Below the pieces are notes generated by a model. It did not search any database, had not been told where the DNA came from, and saw nothing but the letters and a program-made list of their open reading frames with translations. DNA of 64,000 bases from an uncultured Propionibacteriaceae bacterium (GTDB taxonomy: Bacteria > Actinomycetota > Actinomycetes > Propionibacteriales > Propionibacteriaceae), in contig CALIWR010000022.1 in assembly GCA_938046585.1 (NCBI GenBank), positions 1 through 64,000 of the forward strand. Direction: 5' to 3'. Of this stretch, positions 54,369 through 62,671 are shown one piece after another (positions within the stretch are counted from its first letter, which is position 1; every line of letters begins with the position of its first letter). A program made the translations under genes and the position numbers.

Positions 54369-55510
54369 GCCGGCAGGCCTGCGTCTGCGGCGGCCAACAG
54401 CTCGGCCAACAGCGGACGGGCGGCTTGGGAGTCGAGGCGGCGGCGCAGCACCGCCCGTATCAGCCGCCGGTCCTGATAGGCGACCGGGTCCGGCCGCGGC
54501 GGGAACACTTCGCTGGGTGGGCGGCGCAGGTCGGCGATATCAAGCCGGCTGCAGGCAGCGGTCGTGGTGGCCTGGTAGCGGCGGTGCCCGGGCTGGTGCT
54601 CGAGCCGGACCACGGTCGGCAGCGGCTCGTCGCCGAACAGCCGGGCGTGCAGCCGGGGTACCGGCTGGTCACCCGCCTCGACGCTGATCGTGAGCCCGGA
54701 GTCGGTCGTGGTGATCACCACGTTGTCTTCGTTGCCGCTCACCGAGCGGGCCGGGACCTGTAGCCAGTCCACCGTCTGATAACGGGCCTCATCCGGCCCG
54801 TCGCCGCCGGCCATCAGGGCCGGTTCGGCTTCGATCGGCTCGTCGTTCGGCCAGGAGGCCAGCAGCTGGGCCACCTCGGCGTCCTCGGCGTCCCAGTGGT
54901 CCTGGTAGGCGGCCGCGGCCTGCGCCTCGGTCGTATCGGGATCCAGCAGGTACGCAGCCGCGGCCACCGATTCCCGCAGCAGCCGGTCGGCGCGTTCCCG
55001 GCGGGCGCCAGTGAGCTCGGCGACCAGGCTGATCAGCCTGCCCAGGCCCTGGATCCCGCCGGCCAGCCAGGCCAGCGGCTCGGCCTCTAGGCAGCGTCCG
55101 GCGCGGGCGGCGAGCAGGCCCCGGTCCAGGTCGAGCGCCGCCTGGTCAGCCCCGGGCAGGCTGGCTGTCGCCGACGGCCACCACCGCTCCACCCAGCAGG
55201 CCCGGGCCAGGTCGGTCAGCGCCCGGGTGGTGTCACTCACCTCGGCCGGGACTTCCCGGGCCTGCCCGTGGCGTAGCTCGCGGCAGGCCTGGGCGACCTG
55301 GCGTCCGTACACCAGGCCAAGCCAGTCTTGCGCGGCGTCCGGGTCGAGCACCAGCGCGTACGGATGATCATCCGCGTTGCCGCCGGCGGGGAGGCTGATG
55401 ACGGCGCCGATGACCTCCAGCGCAGCGGCCTGGACGGGGGTCTGAGGCTCGGACCAGCCCTGGGGAGTGACGTCGAGGGTGCCGGCGTCGGCGGTGATAG
55501 TTACGGTCAC
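54362..55510 (-). CDS. Unknown protein, second gene of CHAT operon
   Basis: A 382-residue soluble protein that I do not recognise. The N-terminal 240 residues are helical and acidic, with a conserved-looking R-A-C-W-V-E-R-W-W-P (about 103-112). The C-terminal 130 residues look beta-rich (W-L-Q-V-P-A-R-S-V, V-V-I-T-T-T-D-S-G-L-T-I-S-V) and end in a basic helix. It starts at GTG 55510, overlapping the previous stop by 4 bp (GTGA), and overlaps the CHAT start by 7 bp. By analogy with Csx30/Csx31 of type III-E it could be a protease substrate, regulator or sensor, but no homology supports that. Confidence 0.6.
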   Translation of the reverse strand: MTVTITADAGTLDVTPQGWSEPQTPVQAAALEVIGAVISLPAGGNADDHPYALVLDPDAAQDWLGLVYGRQVAQACRELRHGQAREVPAEVSDTTRALTDLARACWVERWWPSATASLPGADQAALDLDRGLLAARAGRCLEAEPLAWLAGGIQGLGRLISLVAELTGARRERADRLLRESVAAAAYLLDPDTTEAQAAAAYQDHWDAEDAEVAQLLASWPNDEPIEAEPALMAGGDGPDEARYQTVDWLQVPARSVSGNEDNVVITTTDSGLTISVEAGDQPVPRLHARLFGDEPLPTVVRLEHQPGHRRYQATTTAACSRLDIADLRRPPSEVFPPRPDPVAYQDRRLIRAVLRRRLDSQAARPLLAELLAAADAGLPAW

Positions 55511-56976
55511 GGGTTCACCTCGCTGGGGATGATGTTGAAGATTTCGCAGAGCTGCTCATACGTCGGGCACGGGTGGGAGCGGCGCCGGGCCTCGCTCATG
55601 ACCTCGGCCCAGCGTTCGGGCGTGGGCCGGCCGGTACGCAGGTCCTCGCGCACAGCAGGGATGGCCCGGGTCAGGTTCACGAGGATCTGTATCTGCTCCT
55701 CTGTGGGGTTCGGTTCGGGCTGGTCGGAGCTGGTGTCGGGCAGGCGGGCGGCTGTCGAGGATCTGGTGAGGTTCCACAGCCAGCTGCGGTAGGCGGCTGT
55801 GATCGCGGCGCTAGTCCCCGAGTGGGGGTGGTGGTCACGTTCCCAGGAGTGCAGCCGGGTCCACAGCGTCGCCGAGAAATCGTGGAGCGGGTCCACCAGC
55901 CGATGCTCGATCTGCGCGGGCACCGGCCAGCCCACTGCCCTGGTCAACCGCTTGCGGACTGAGAAACCGATCGCGACCTGGCGGGTGACCTGCACATCAG
56001 ACGATCGTCTCAGCCTATTCAGGCTCCGCAGGTCGATGTCGACGGGTGCTCTCATCATCAGGCAGCCAGCGATCAGAACCGCCTCGCCGCTGGCCTGGGC
56101 GAGGCCCAGTGGGCGACAGATTCGGATGATCTCCTGGCTGATGATGCTGCCGATCGGGTCGGGCGGGGCGCCGTAGGTGCCCCGAGCCAGCCGACGCCAC
56201 AGGCTTCGGTCGAGCGGACGGACCGGGGTGTCACCCGTCCCACCCCGAGGGGTGAGCACCGGCGGGCATGATGGTTCAGGCTGGGCTCGTAGCCGCAGGT
56301 GGTGCGCGACGGTTGCGCCGCCGACACGATCGAGCAGCGCCTGCATCTGTTCTAGGTACTCTGGGCCCAGCTGCTCCCAGGGCAGTGGCAGCGTCCCGAC
56401 CGGTGGCCAGTTGGGCGCTGATTCTTGGCGGTGCGGTTCCTGGTGGGTGGATTGCCAGGCCTGTTCTAGCTGTGCCTGCGCATCGGCGGTGTGCTCTTTC
56501 AGGTAGCGCCGAACCTTGTCTGAATCCGCAGGTGCGTCCGGGCCGTATGCGCGGCTGCGCGCCCGGCGGTGCGTATATGCCTGCTCGACGCTGATCTGTT
56601 CCGCCCAGGCAGCCATCGCGATCGACAGGGCCACTTGTGTCTGTTCTCGGCCCTGCCGGGTCAACGACCACAGATCCGGGTGGCGCAAGTCCCGTTTGAT
56701 CAGCGCTGCCGCCTCGATCACGCCTGCGTGCACCGTACGCAGGTCGTCGGATCGAGCCGCCACCGCCTGCTCGATCCGGTGTTCGTCCTCACTGCTGGCA
56801 ATAGCTTCCGTTTTCTCCCGTAGCGGTTTCTCTAAGTCCGCGAATAGCGTCGGCCAGACCTGCTTGATCGCGTTCCGTGACGGCCGCCGTCCACGCCGAT
56901 CCCCCAATGGCCCAGCCAACAATTCTGGATCCACCCGGTCCAGAGCCGTCCTCCAGACCTCCCCCGTCGTTGCCAT
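55507..56976 (-). CDS. Unknown helical protein, first gene of CHAT operon
   Basis: A 489-residue, mostly helical, Arg-rich protein with no recognised motif. The N-terminal ~170 residues look like paired helices (E-D-E-H-R-I-E-Q-A-V-A-A-R). A hydrophobic segment S-G-E-A-V-L-I-A-G-C-L-M-M occurs near 297-309, but it is too polar around to be a clear membrane helix. The ATG at 56976 follows GAGGGGG; a TATCAT box near 57008-57003 could be its own -10. It is 140 bp downstream of the last CRISPR repeat on the same strand, so read-through from the array is also possible. Confidence 0.6.
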   Translation of the reverse strand: MATTGEVWRTALDRVDPELLAGPLGDRRGRRPSRNAIKQVWPTLFADLEKPLREKTEAIASSEDEHRIEQAVAARSDDLRTVHAGVIEAAALIKRDLRHPDLWSLTRQGREQTQVALSIAMAAWAEQISVEQAYTHRRARSRAYGPDAPADSDKVRRYLKEHTADAQAQLEQAWQSTHQEPHRQESAPNWPPVGTLPLPWEQLGPEYLEQMQALLDRVGGATVAHHLRLRAQPEPSCPPVLTPRGGTGDTPVRPLDRSLWRRLARGTYGAPPDPIGSIISQEIIRICRPLGLAQASGEAVLIAGCLMMRAPVDIDLRSLNRLRRSSDVQVTRQVAIGFSVRKRLTRAVGWPVPAQIEHRLVDPLHDFSATLWTRLHSWERDHHPHSGTSAAITAAYRSWLWNLTRSSTAARLPDTSSDQPEPNPTEEQIQILVNLTRAIPAVREDLRTGRPTPERWAEVMSEARRRSHPCPTYEQLCEIFNIIPSEVNP

Positions 56977-57116
56977 GACCCCCTCATTCTCTCTCGATCA
57001 CCGATGATACCCAGACACGTCATGCACCGCAGACCCGATGAACCTCCACCCCTTCCTCTTTCTTGTGAAATCCCTGCGGACTCCAAACCATCCAGATAAA
57101 CACTGGATCAGTCTCG

Positions 57117-59662
57117 CCCCCAATCCGCTTGAGTCGCGGTGGTCATTTCGTACCTTCAATACCTTCGGGCTAAGCCTTAGGCAGGCGTGTTTCTATCTGC
57201 TTGAGTCGCGGGAGTCGTTTCGTACGAGAGGCTAGAGATAACCGTGCCGGGGATCGGTTTCTATCCGCTTGAGTCGCGGGGGTCGTTTCGTACTCTGCTC
57301 AGGGGGGCTCGATGCCCGTGGGTGGTTTCTATCCGCTTGAGTCGCGGGGGTCGTTTCGTACAAGGCTATAGGGATCAGCTGTACTATCCAGCGACGTTTC
57401 TATCCGCTTGAGTCGCGGGGGTCGTTTCGTACCCCGCGAGGGACAGCTACGGAGGTTCGTAGTACTGTTTCTATCCGCTTGAGTCGCGGGGGTCGTTTCG
57501 TACTAATGGAACAGAGCTTCATGTGGTTGCTTTCCGGTTTCTATCCGCTTGAGTCGCGGGGGTCGTTTCGTACGCGATAGCGTCAGGCACTACCTCGAAT
57601 CCTGTCGTTTCTATCCGCTTGAGTCGCGGGGGTCGTTTCGTACGCTGTCGCAGTTCATCATCGGAGGGCAGCAGTCCTGTTTCTATCCGCTTGAGTCGCG
57701 GGGGTCGTTTCGTACCGGAGCCGTTTGGCTGACCTGCCCGGCATTATCGTTTCTATCCGCTTGAGTCGCGGGGGTCGTTTCGTACCTGCTGCCCGCCATC
57801 GTCAGCTAGTCGCACTGTCACCCTGGTTTCTATCCGCTTGAGTCGCGGGGGTCGTTTCGTACCAGAGCGCTGTGTCGGGAAACTGATGAATTGCTGTTTC
57901 TATCCGCTTGAGTCGCGGGGGTCGTTTCGTACGCGGCGTTTAGGGCCACGCCGATCCACCGCGGACTGAGTTTCTATCCGCTTGAGTCGCGGGGGTCGTT
58001 TCGTACGCTGGCTACCCCGATGTGGCGTGGTATCCAGAGCAGGTTTCTATCCGCTTGAGTCGCGGGGGTCGTTTCGTACGCTGGCTACCCCGATGTGGCG
58101 TGGTATCCAGAGCAGGTTTCTATCCGCTTGAGTCGCGGGGGTCGTTTCGTACCGGTGAACCTGGGCCTACCCGGCGCAGGATATCGTTTCTATCCGCTTG
58201 AGTCGCGGGGGTCGTTTCGTACCATGACCCCCATCGATCGGGCGATCCTGGGTCCGATCGGGTTTCTATCCGCTTGAGTCGCGGGGGTCGTTTCGTACTC
58301 GAGGAAGCGGGCGGCCAGCGCTAGCCCCCTCCCTGTTTCTATCCGCTTGAGTCGCGGGGGTCGTTTCGTACGCGCGGCATACCGGGAACGGCGGCGCGTC
58401 GAGAGGTTTCTATCCGCTTGAGTCGCGGGGGTCGTTTCGTACAGGTACACCGCGCACGGTGCGCAGATCCCGTGGATGTTTCTATCCGCTTGAGTCGCGG
58501 GGGTCGTTTCGTACCCCCAAAAAATACCCACCGCGGGATGGTCCCGCGGTAGTTTCTATCCGCTTGAGTCGCGGGGGTCGTTTCGTACGGGTGGGGTGAA
58601 GGCCAAAGTAATCTGGGTTTTCGTTTCTATCCGCTTGAGTCGCGGGGGTCGTTTCGTACCGGCCGGAAACCTCAGCTCCCCCCCCGGTTTGCGTTTCTAT
58701 CCGCTTGAGTCGCGGGGGTCGTTTCGTACTCTGCTGCTAGCAGAAACCATTGATGAAATGCTGTTTCTATCCGCTTGAGTCGCGGGGGTCGTTTCGTACG
58801 CGGCGCGGAAGCACCGCTACGCGCCGTACAGCCGTTTCTATCCGCTTGAGTCGCGGGGGTCGTTTCGTACCTCTACGCTAACCGATCGCTGTCAGCGTTC
58901 GAGAAGGTTTCTATCCGCTTGAGTCGCGGGGGTCGTTTCGTACCGGGTGCCCAGCGAGGGGCAGGCCAGGCGGTTCCTGGTTTCTATCCGCTTGAGTCGC
59001 GGGGGTCGTTTCGTACGATTAGGGAAGGGGCGGAGCACTAACCCCCCTTGTTTTTATCCGCTTGAGTCGCGGGGGTCGTTTCGTACGAACGGGACGTCTA
59101 CAGCCCATTCGGGGCGCTTGAAGTTTCTATCCGCTTGAGTCGCGGGGGTCGTTTCGTACGGGAGAGCCTCTACGGGGCTGGGTCAGGGCTTCCAATTCTG
59201 TTTCTATCCGCTTGAGTCGCGGGGGTCGTTTCGTACCGCCAGGTCACTGGCGGCATTTGAAGACACCCCGATCGTTTCTATCCGCTTGAGTCGCGGGGGT
59301 CGTTTCGTACACGCTCGCCAATCGATGGCGGCGTTTGAAACCGTTTCTATCCGCTTGAGTCGCGGGGGTCGTTTCGTACCCCGGCAAGAATTGAGCACTA
59401 GCCCCCCCACGTTTCTATCCGCTTGAGTCGCGGGGGTCGTTTCGTACCTGTACTACCCGAAAGGGATGCCACTGTTCGGTGCGAGTTTCTATCCGCTTGA
59501 GTCGCGGGGGTCGTTTCGTACGGGGAATCTAATTCGCTGACTGACGAGCAAATGTTTCTATCCGCTTGAGTCGCGGGGGTCGTTTCGTACTGCGCCAGCA
59601 GTTCACGGCCCTGTGCCGTGAACTCGTTTCTATCCGCTTGAGTCGCGGGGGTCGTTTCGTAC
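57117..59662 (-). CRISPR. CRISPR array, 36 repeats, type III-like
   Basis: A 37-bp repeat (plus-strand ends GTTTCTATCC and GTTTCGTAC) occurs at 57189, 57257 and onward to 59626 (35 copies), plus a degenerate copy at 57117-57153. Spacers are 31-40 nt. On the minus strand the repeat ends ATAGAAAC, the GAAAC-type 3' end of type III repeats, which gives an 8-nt crRNA tag. Repeats at 57117 and 57189 are mutated, marking 57117 as the old (trailer) end, so the leader is on the right, next to cas2. The repeat at 59050 has one change. The core CCGC-N7-GCGG is a short stem for Cas6. The spacer at 58007-58042 is repeated exactly at 58080-58115. Confidence 0.97.
58515..58551 (-). terminator. Spacer that is an intrinsic terminator in the array's sense direction
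   Basis: Read on the minus strand, this spacer has a 9-bp perfect stem (ACCGCGGGA/TCCCGCGGT) with a 3-nt loop, then GGGTA and six T. That is a textbook Rho-independent terminator in the direction of pre-crRNA transcription. It is the 16th spacer from the leader. Confidence 0.7.
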
Positions 59663-59826
59663 TCTACCCTTTCAGATAGGCACCTGACAAGGGGGGATGT
59701 GGGGCTGATGCACACCCGAGCTGAGATGGGTTGCTCAGGAGGCGTCCTAGGACCTCCTCAAGCGGTGTCTTCCCTTGTCAGAGGGCATACACACCCGACG
59801 CCTGCCATGGCTGACCGCGCGCAGGG
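59663..59826 (-). promoter_or_regulatory. CRISPR leader with candidate promoter and inverted repeats
   Basis: The 164 bp between cas2 and the first repeat. On the minus strand TTGTCA (59690-59685), 18 bp, then TAGAGT (59666-59661) form a sigma-70-like promoter that overlaps the leader-repeat junction. A perfect 10-bp inverted repeat, CTGACAAGGG (59684-59693) and CCCTTGTCAG (59772-59781), has one arm over the -35. A second palindrome-like element (GAGG-N2-TCCTAGGA-N-CCTC) lies between at about 59740-59759. Confidence 0.55.
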
Positions 59827-60111
59827 TCACCAGACACCCCAGAACAGTGTCGGTTCCGGGACCTGGGCCTGGCCGATCTGCTCCACCTGTTCCCAGCAAG
59901 AGCTGCAGACTCGTACCAGCAGGAAGGAGTCCACATCAAGGTCGAGCAGTGCCTCGGCTCGGGCCCGGATCAGCTGGAGGTCCTCCGGCGAGCCTTCGAT
60001 TACGAATACCGACTTCTGGACTCGGTCTCCGAAGCCCTGCAGGATCGCGGCCAGCCTGGCTCGGCTCGCGTCCTGCCGCACGTCATAAGCAGCCAGGACA
60101 GTCACCGCCAT
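59827..60111 (-). CDS. cas2: CRISPR-associated endonuclease-like protein Cas2
   Basis: A 94-residue Cas2 with the ferredoxin-like start V-T-V-L-A-A-Y-D-V (acidic D10) and R-V-Q-K-S-V-F-V-I. It bridges Cas1 dimers in the spacer-integration complex. It overlaps the RT-Cas1 gene by 10 bp and is the last cas gene before the leader. Two cysteines in C-S-S-C-W near residue 70 are unusual. Confidence 0.93.
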   Translation of the reverse strand: MAVTVLAAYDVRQDASRARLAAILQGFGDRVQKSVFVIEGSPEDLQLIRARAEALLDLDVDSFLLVRVCSSCWEQVEQIGQAQVPEPTLFWGVW

Positions 60112-61973
60112 GACAGTCCCTTCCAGGGATGGTCGCTACCGGTGATGGTAGCGGCGAGGCGTTGCGCCTGCCGGTGCAGATGGCGCCGCCAGCTACCGGC
60201 AAAATCGGGGATGGCGCCTCGGGTGCGGGTGTTCATACGCCGTTCGTAGGCTTCCAGGATCACCTGCCGCCCGGCTTTGGTGAGCCACACCCCAGAGCCC
60301 TCCTTTCGGTATGCATGTTCTGGGCGGAATCGGGCCTGGCGGGCGGCGTCGAGCACCGCTTGGTCGACGATCAGGGGTCGCAGTTCCTCCATCAGGTCGA
60401 GGGCCAGGCTAGGGCGTTTCTCCTGTTCGGTGTGCAGAACCCCGAATCCGGGATCCAGCCCGGCGGCATACAAGGCGGTCACGCATTCGCCCAACAGAAC
60501 CGTGTACAGGAACGACAAGGCTGCATTAGCCGCATCCTGCGGCGGGCGCCGCGACCGTACGGTGAATCGGAGTTCCTGAGGGAACAGGGCCCCGAAAGCC
60601 GGGAAGTACGCGGCCGCGGCAGCGCCCTCCACTCCCATCAGCTCCGAGACAGACTGGGCCTGGCCGAGCAGATCCCGGTAGCCAGCCAAAGCACTCAAGG
60701 CATCGGCCACGGTCTCCTGATGCTCTCGGCGGCCGAATCGTTGCAGGAGTACCCGTTGCAGATTGATCTTGCTGGCCACCAGGTGGCGGGCAAGGTCAGT
60801 CGCCTGACTAGTGTCAGTGAAACTGATCTGGGCACGCAGCCGTTGTGTTCGGTGCCGTTGCGCATGACTTACGAGCGTGCCCTGATAGGAGCCATTACGA
60901 GAGGCCAGGATTACCGGTACCCCAGAACTCAATGCCCAGGCCCGGGCCCCGGCACTTAGCCCGACCGAACCCAACAGCACTATCCGCAGCACATGGCTCG
61001 TGGGCACCGACAGCAGTTCCGCATCATTTTTCGACTCCACCAACACCCGCCCCGACCTGACTCGGACCCGGCTCCCCTGGGCCCCGACATACAAGACCTT
61101 GTGTTCTGGGGCGTCGAGTCCGGCAGTCGTCAGGCTCGGCGGATATCGCGGCCCGAAATCCTCACCCAGAAAAGTGAATCCCTCCTCGAATGAGGTTACC
61201 TGGGTCTTCTCATCCGATAACGTCATCCCCATCTCCTCCAGATTCCGCGCTGCTACCCGGGCCGCTTGCCAGGCCTCGGTCGCCCCGGTAGTCGCCACCA
61301 CGAAATCGTCGGCGTAACGAACGATCGGGAATCCTTCGCGGCGCAACGCCTCGTCCAATTCCCGAAGCACCAGATTGCACAGCAGCGGCGACAGGGCACA
61401 GCCCTGCGGCAGGCCCGGCTCCGCCCGTAACCGGCCGCCGGACAGCAGCACCAGACGCTGCTGCAACTGTTCCAGTACCGGCGTCAGCGAATCGTCTGGC
61501 AACAGGTCCGCCAATCGGCGGTGGGCGTCGCGGGCGTCAATGCTCGGGAAACAGTCATGCACGTCAGCGCGCAGGACATGGTTCAGCCCCTCGTCGCGTA
61601 GCGCGGCCACGGCCGCCACCGCATCCGCCACCCCCAGCCCAGGCCGGTAGGCGAAACTGGACGGGCCCAGCCACGGGTCCACTAGGGGCGTGAGCACCGT
61701 CAGCAGAGCCCGGGCGACGACCCGGTCCGTAGCCGGTGGAACGGCGAGCCGCCGATCGTGGGAGCCACCCGGGATCACCACCTCGATCAGGGCTCTCGTC
61801 TCGTATGCACCGCTAGTCAGGGCCAGCCGCAGCCGCTGCAACTGCTCTTCGGCGTCCTCGGCGAACCGGGCTACGGTAGCGGACTCGACCCCGTCGGCGA
61901 GGTCGCTTTGGCGTACCTCGGCCCAGGCCTGGGCTAGGTTTTCGGCCGTGTACGCGGCCTCGGCCAGGGTCAT
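60102..61973 (-). CDS. Reverse transcriptase-Cas1 fusion
   Basis: A 623-residue protein. Residues about 1-290 are a group-II-intron-like reverse transcriptase: S-F-A-Y-R-P-G-L-G (107-115), motif A with D137 (L-R-A-D-V-H-D), motif B G-L-P-Q-G-C-A-L-S-P (187-196), catalytic Y-A-D-D (220-223) and L-S-D-E-K-T (252-257). Residues about 292-623 are Cas1 with E449 (G-V-E-G-A-A), H514 (G-V-L-H) and D526 (A-L-D-L-M-E-E). All catalytic positions are present. Such fusions can acquire spacers from RNA. The ATG at 61973 overlaps the cas6 stop by 4 bp; no fused Cas6 domain is present, but cas6 directly precedes. Confidence 0.96.
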   Translation of the reverse strand: MTLAEAAYTAENLAQAWAEVRQSDLADGVESATVARFAEDAEEQLQRLRLALTSGAYETRALIEVVIPGGSHDRRLAVPPATDRVVARALLTVLTPLVDPWLGPSSFAYRPGLGVADAVAAVAALRDEGLNHVLRADVHDCFPSIDARDAHRRLADLLPDDSLTPVLEQLQQRLVLLSGGRLRAEPGLPQGCALSPLLCNLVLRELDEALRREGFPIVRYADDFVVATTGATEAWQAARVAARNLEEMGMTLSDEKTQVTSFEEGFTFLGEDFGPRYPPSLTTAGLDAPEHKVLYVGAQGSRVRVRSGRVLVESKNDAELLSVPTSHVLRIVLLGSVGLSAGARAWALSSGVPVILASRNGSYQGTLVSHAQRHRTQRLRAQISFTDTSQATDLARHLVASKINLQRVLLQRFGRREHQETVADALSALAGYRDLLGQAQSVSELMGVEGAAAAAYFPAFGALFPQELRFTVRSRRPPQDAANAALSFLYTVLLGECVTALYAAGLDPGFGVLHTEQEKRPSLALDLMEELRPLIVDQAVLDAARQARFRPEHAYRKEGSGVWLTKAGRQVILEAYERRMNTRTRGAIPDFAGSWRRHLHRQAQRLAATITGSDHPWKGLSWR

Positions 61974-62671
61974 GCCGCCGCAGACACTCTCACCACCCCA
62001 AAACCCTTGCCGCGGAAGGATCCGACCCCGCAGTACGGTGCCAGCGCGAACAGCGGCGACACCTGCCGGGCCACCGTCGGGTCGTCGCAGCGGATCTCGA
62101 TGCGGCCCAGCGCCGCCGGTACCGTCGTGGCCCGCAGCGGCACCTGCACTGTCTGCAGGTCCACCTCGGCCACCCACAAGGCTCGCAACTGCCGCGGCTC
62201 AAGCAGAACCGGGCGCTGACTGTACGTCTCCCAGCACACCTGCGGCCCGCGCAGCACCACTCGCGGATCCGGGAACGGCGACGCCCGCTGGCCGGTACGA
62301 AAAGTGGTAGGGGCGAGGAACTCGATGTCCCAGCACCGGCGCCGTGGGGCGGCGGCCAGCTCGGCCCAGGAGGCGCTCGCCAGCCGTACCGGGGTGCCGA
62401 TGTCGACCCGTTGCCGACCCAGCGCGATTGGGCGGGGGCGGCGGGTCGCGGTCGCCAGCCGCCAAGATGCCTCGGCGGTGAGGGTGCTTACCTCGACGCC
62501 CCAGCCGTCACGCTCGGTGAGCGGCGAGATCGTGTACGGCTTGACCGTGTCGTGATGCCGGTCGGGCAGGTCTTCGGTCCCGACGTCGAACCACCGCGAG
62601 ATCGCAGCGTGCAGGTATTCCGGTCGTACCGGCGCAGTCAGCCGCAGCGGCACGAACCAGCTCTCAGGCAT
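61970..62671 (-). CDS. cas6: CRISPR RNA endoribonuclease Cas6
   Basis: A 233-residue RAMP-fold protein. The C-terminal glycine-rich loop G-V-G-S-F-R-G-K-G-F-G-V-V is the Cas6 signature, and F-L-A-P-T-T-F-R-T-G occurs mid-protein as in many Cas6 proteins. A candidate catalytic histidine is H20 or H39 in the N-terminal half; I cannot decide. It cuts the pre-crRNA at the repeat stem. ATG at 62671 overlaps the previous stop by 8 bp. Its place between effector genes and RT-cas1 recalls the Cas6-RT-Cas1 fusions of other bacteria. Confidence 0.85.
   Translation of the reverse strand: MPESWFVPLRLTAPVRPEYLHAAISRWFDVGTEDLPDRHHDTVKPYTISPLTERDGWGVEVSTLTAEASWRLATATRRPRPIALGRQRVDIGTPVRLASASWAELAAAPRRRCWDIEFLAPTTFRTGQRASPFPDPRVVLRGPQVCWETYSQRPVLLEPRQLRALWVAEVDLQTVQVPLRATTVPAALGRIEIRCDDPTVARQVSPLFALAPYCGVGSFRGKGFGVVRVSAAA

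Noticed and set aside
58443..58477. GCGCACGGTGCGC palindrome in a spacer as a second terminator
   Set aside because: Short stem and no T-run in either direction.
57117..59662. Short open frames inside the CRISPR array with repeating peptides, for example one containing Y-E-T-T-P-A-T-Q-A-D-R-N
   Set aside because: They are translations of the CRISPR repeat itself and change frame with spacer length; no start signals and no coding character.
61974..62177. 68-codon extension of RT-Cas1 into cas6, suggesting a Cas6-RT fusion
   Set aside because: The extension is in a different frame from cas6 and is Gly/Arg/Pro-rich shadow sequence; the ATG at 61973 overlaps the cas6 stop in the usual way.
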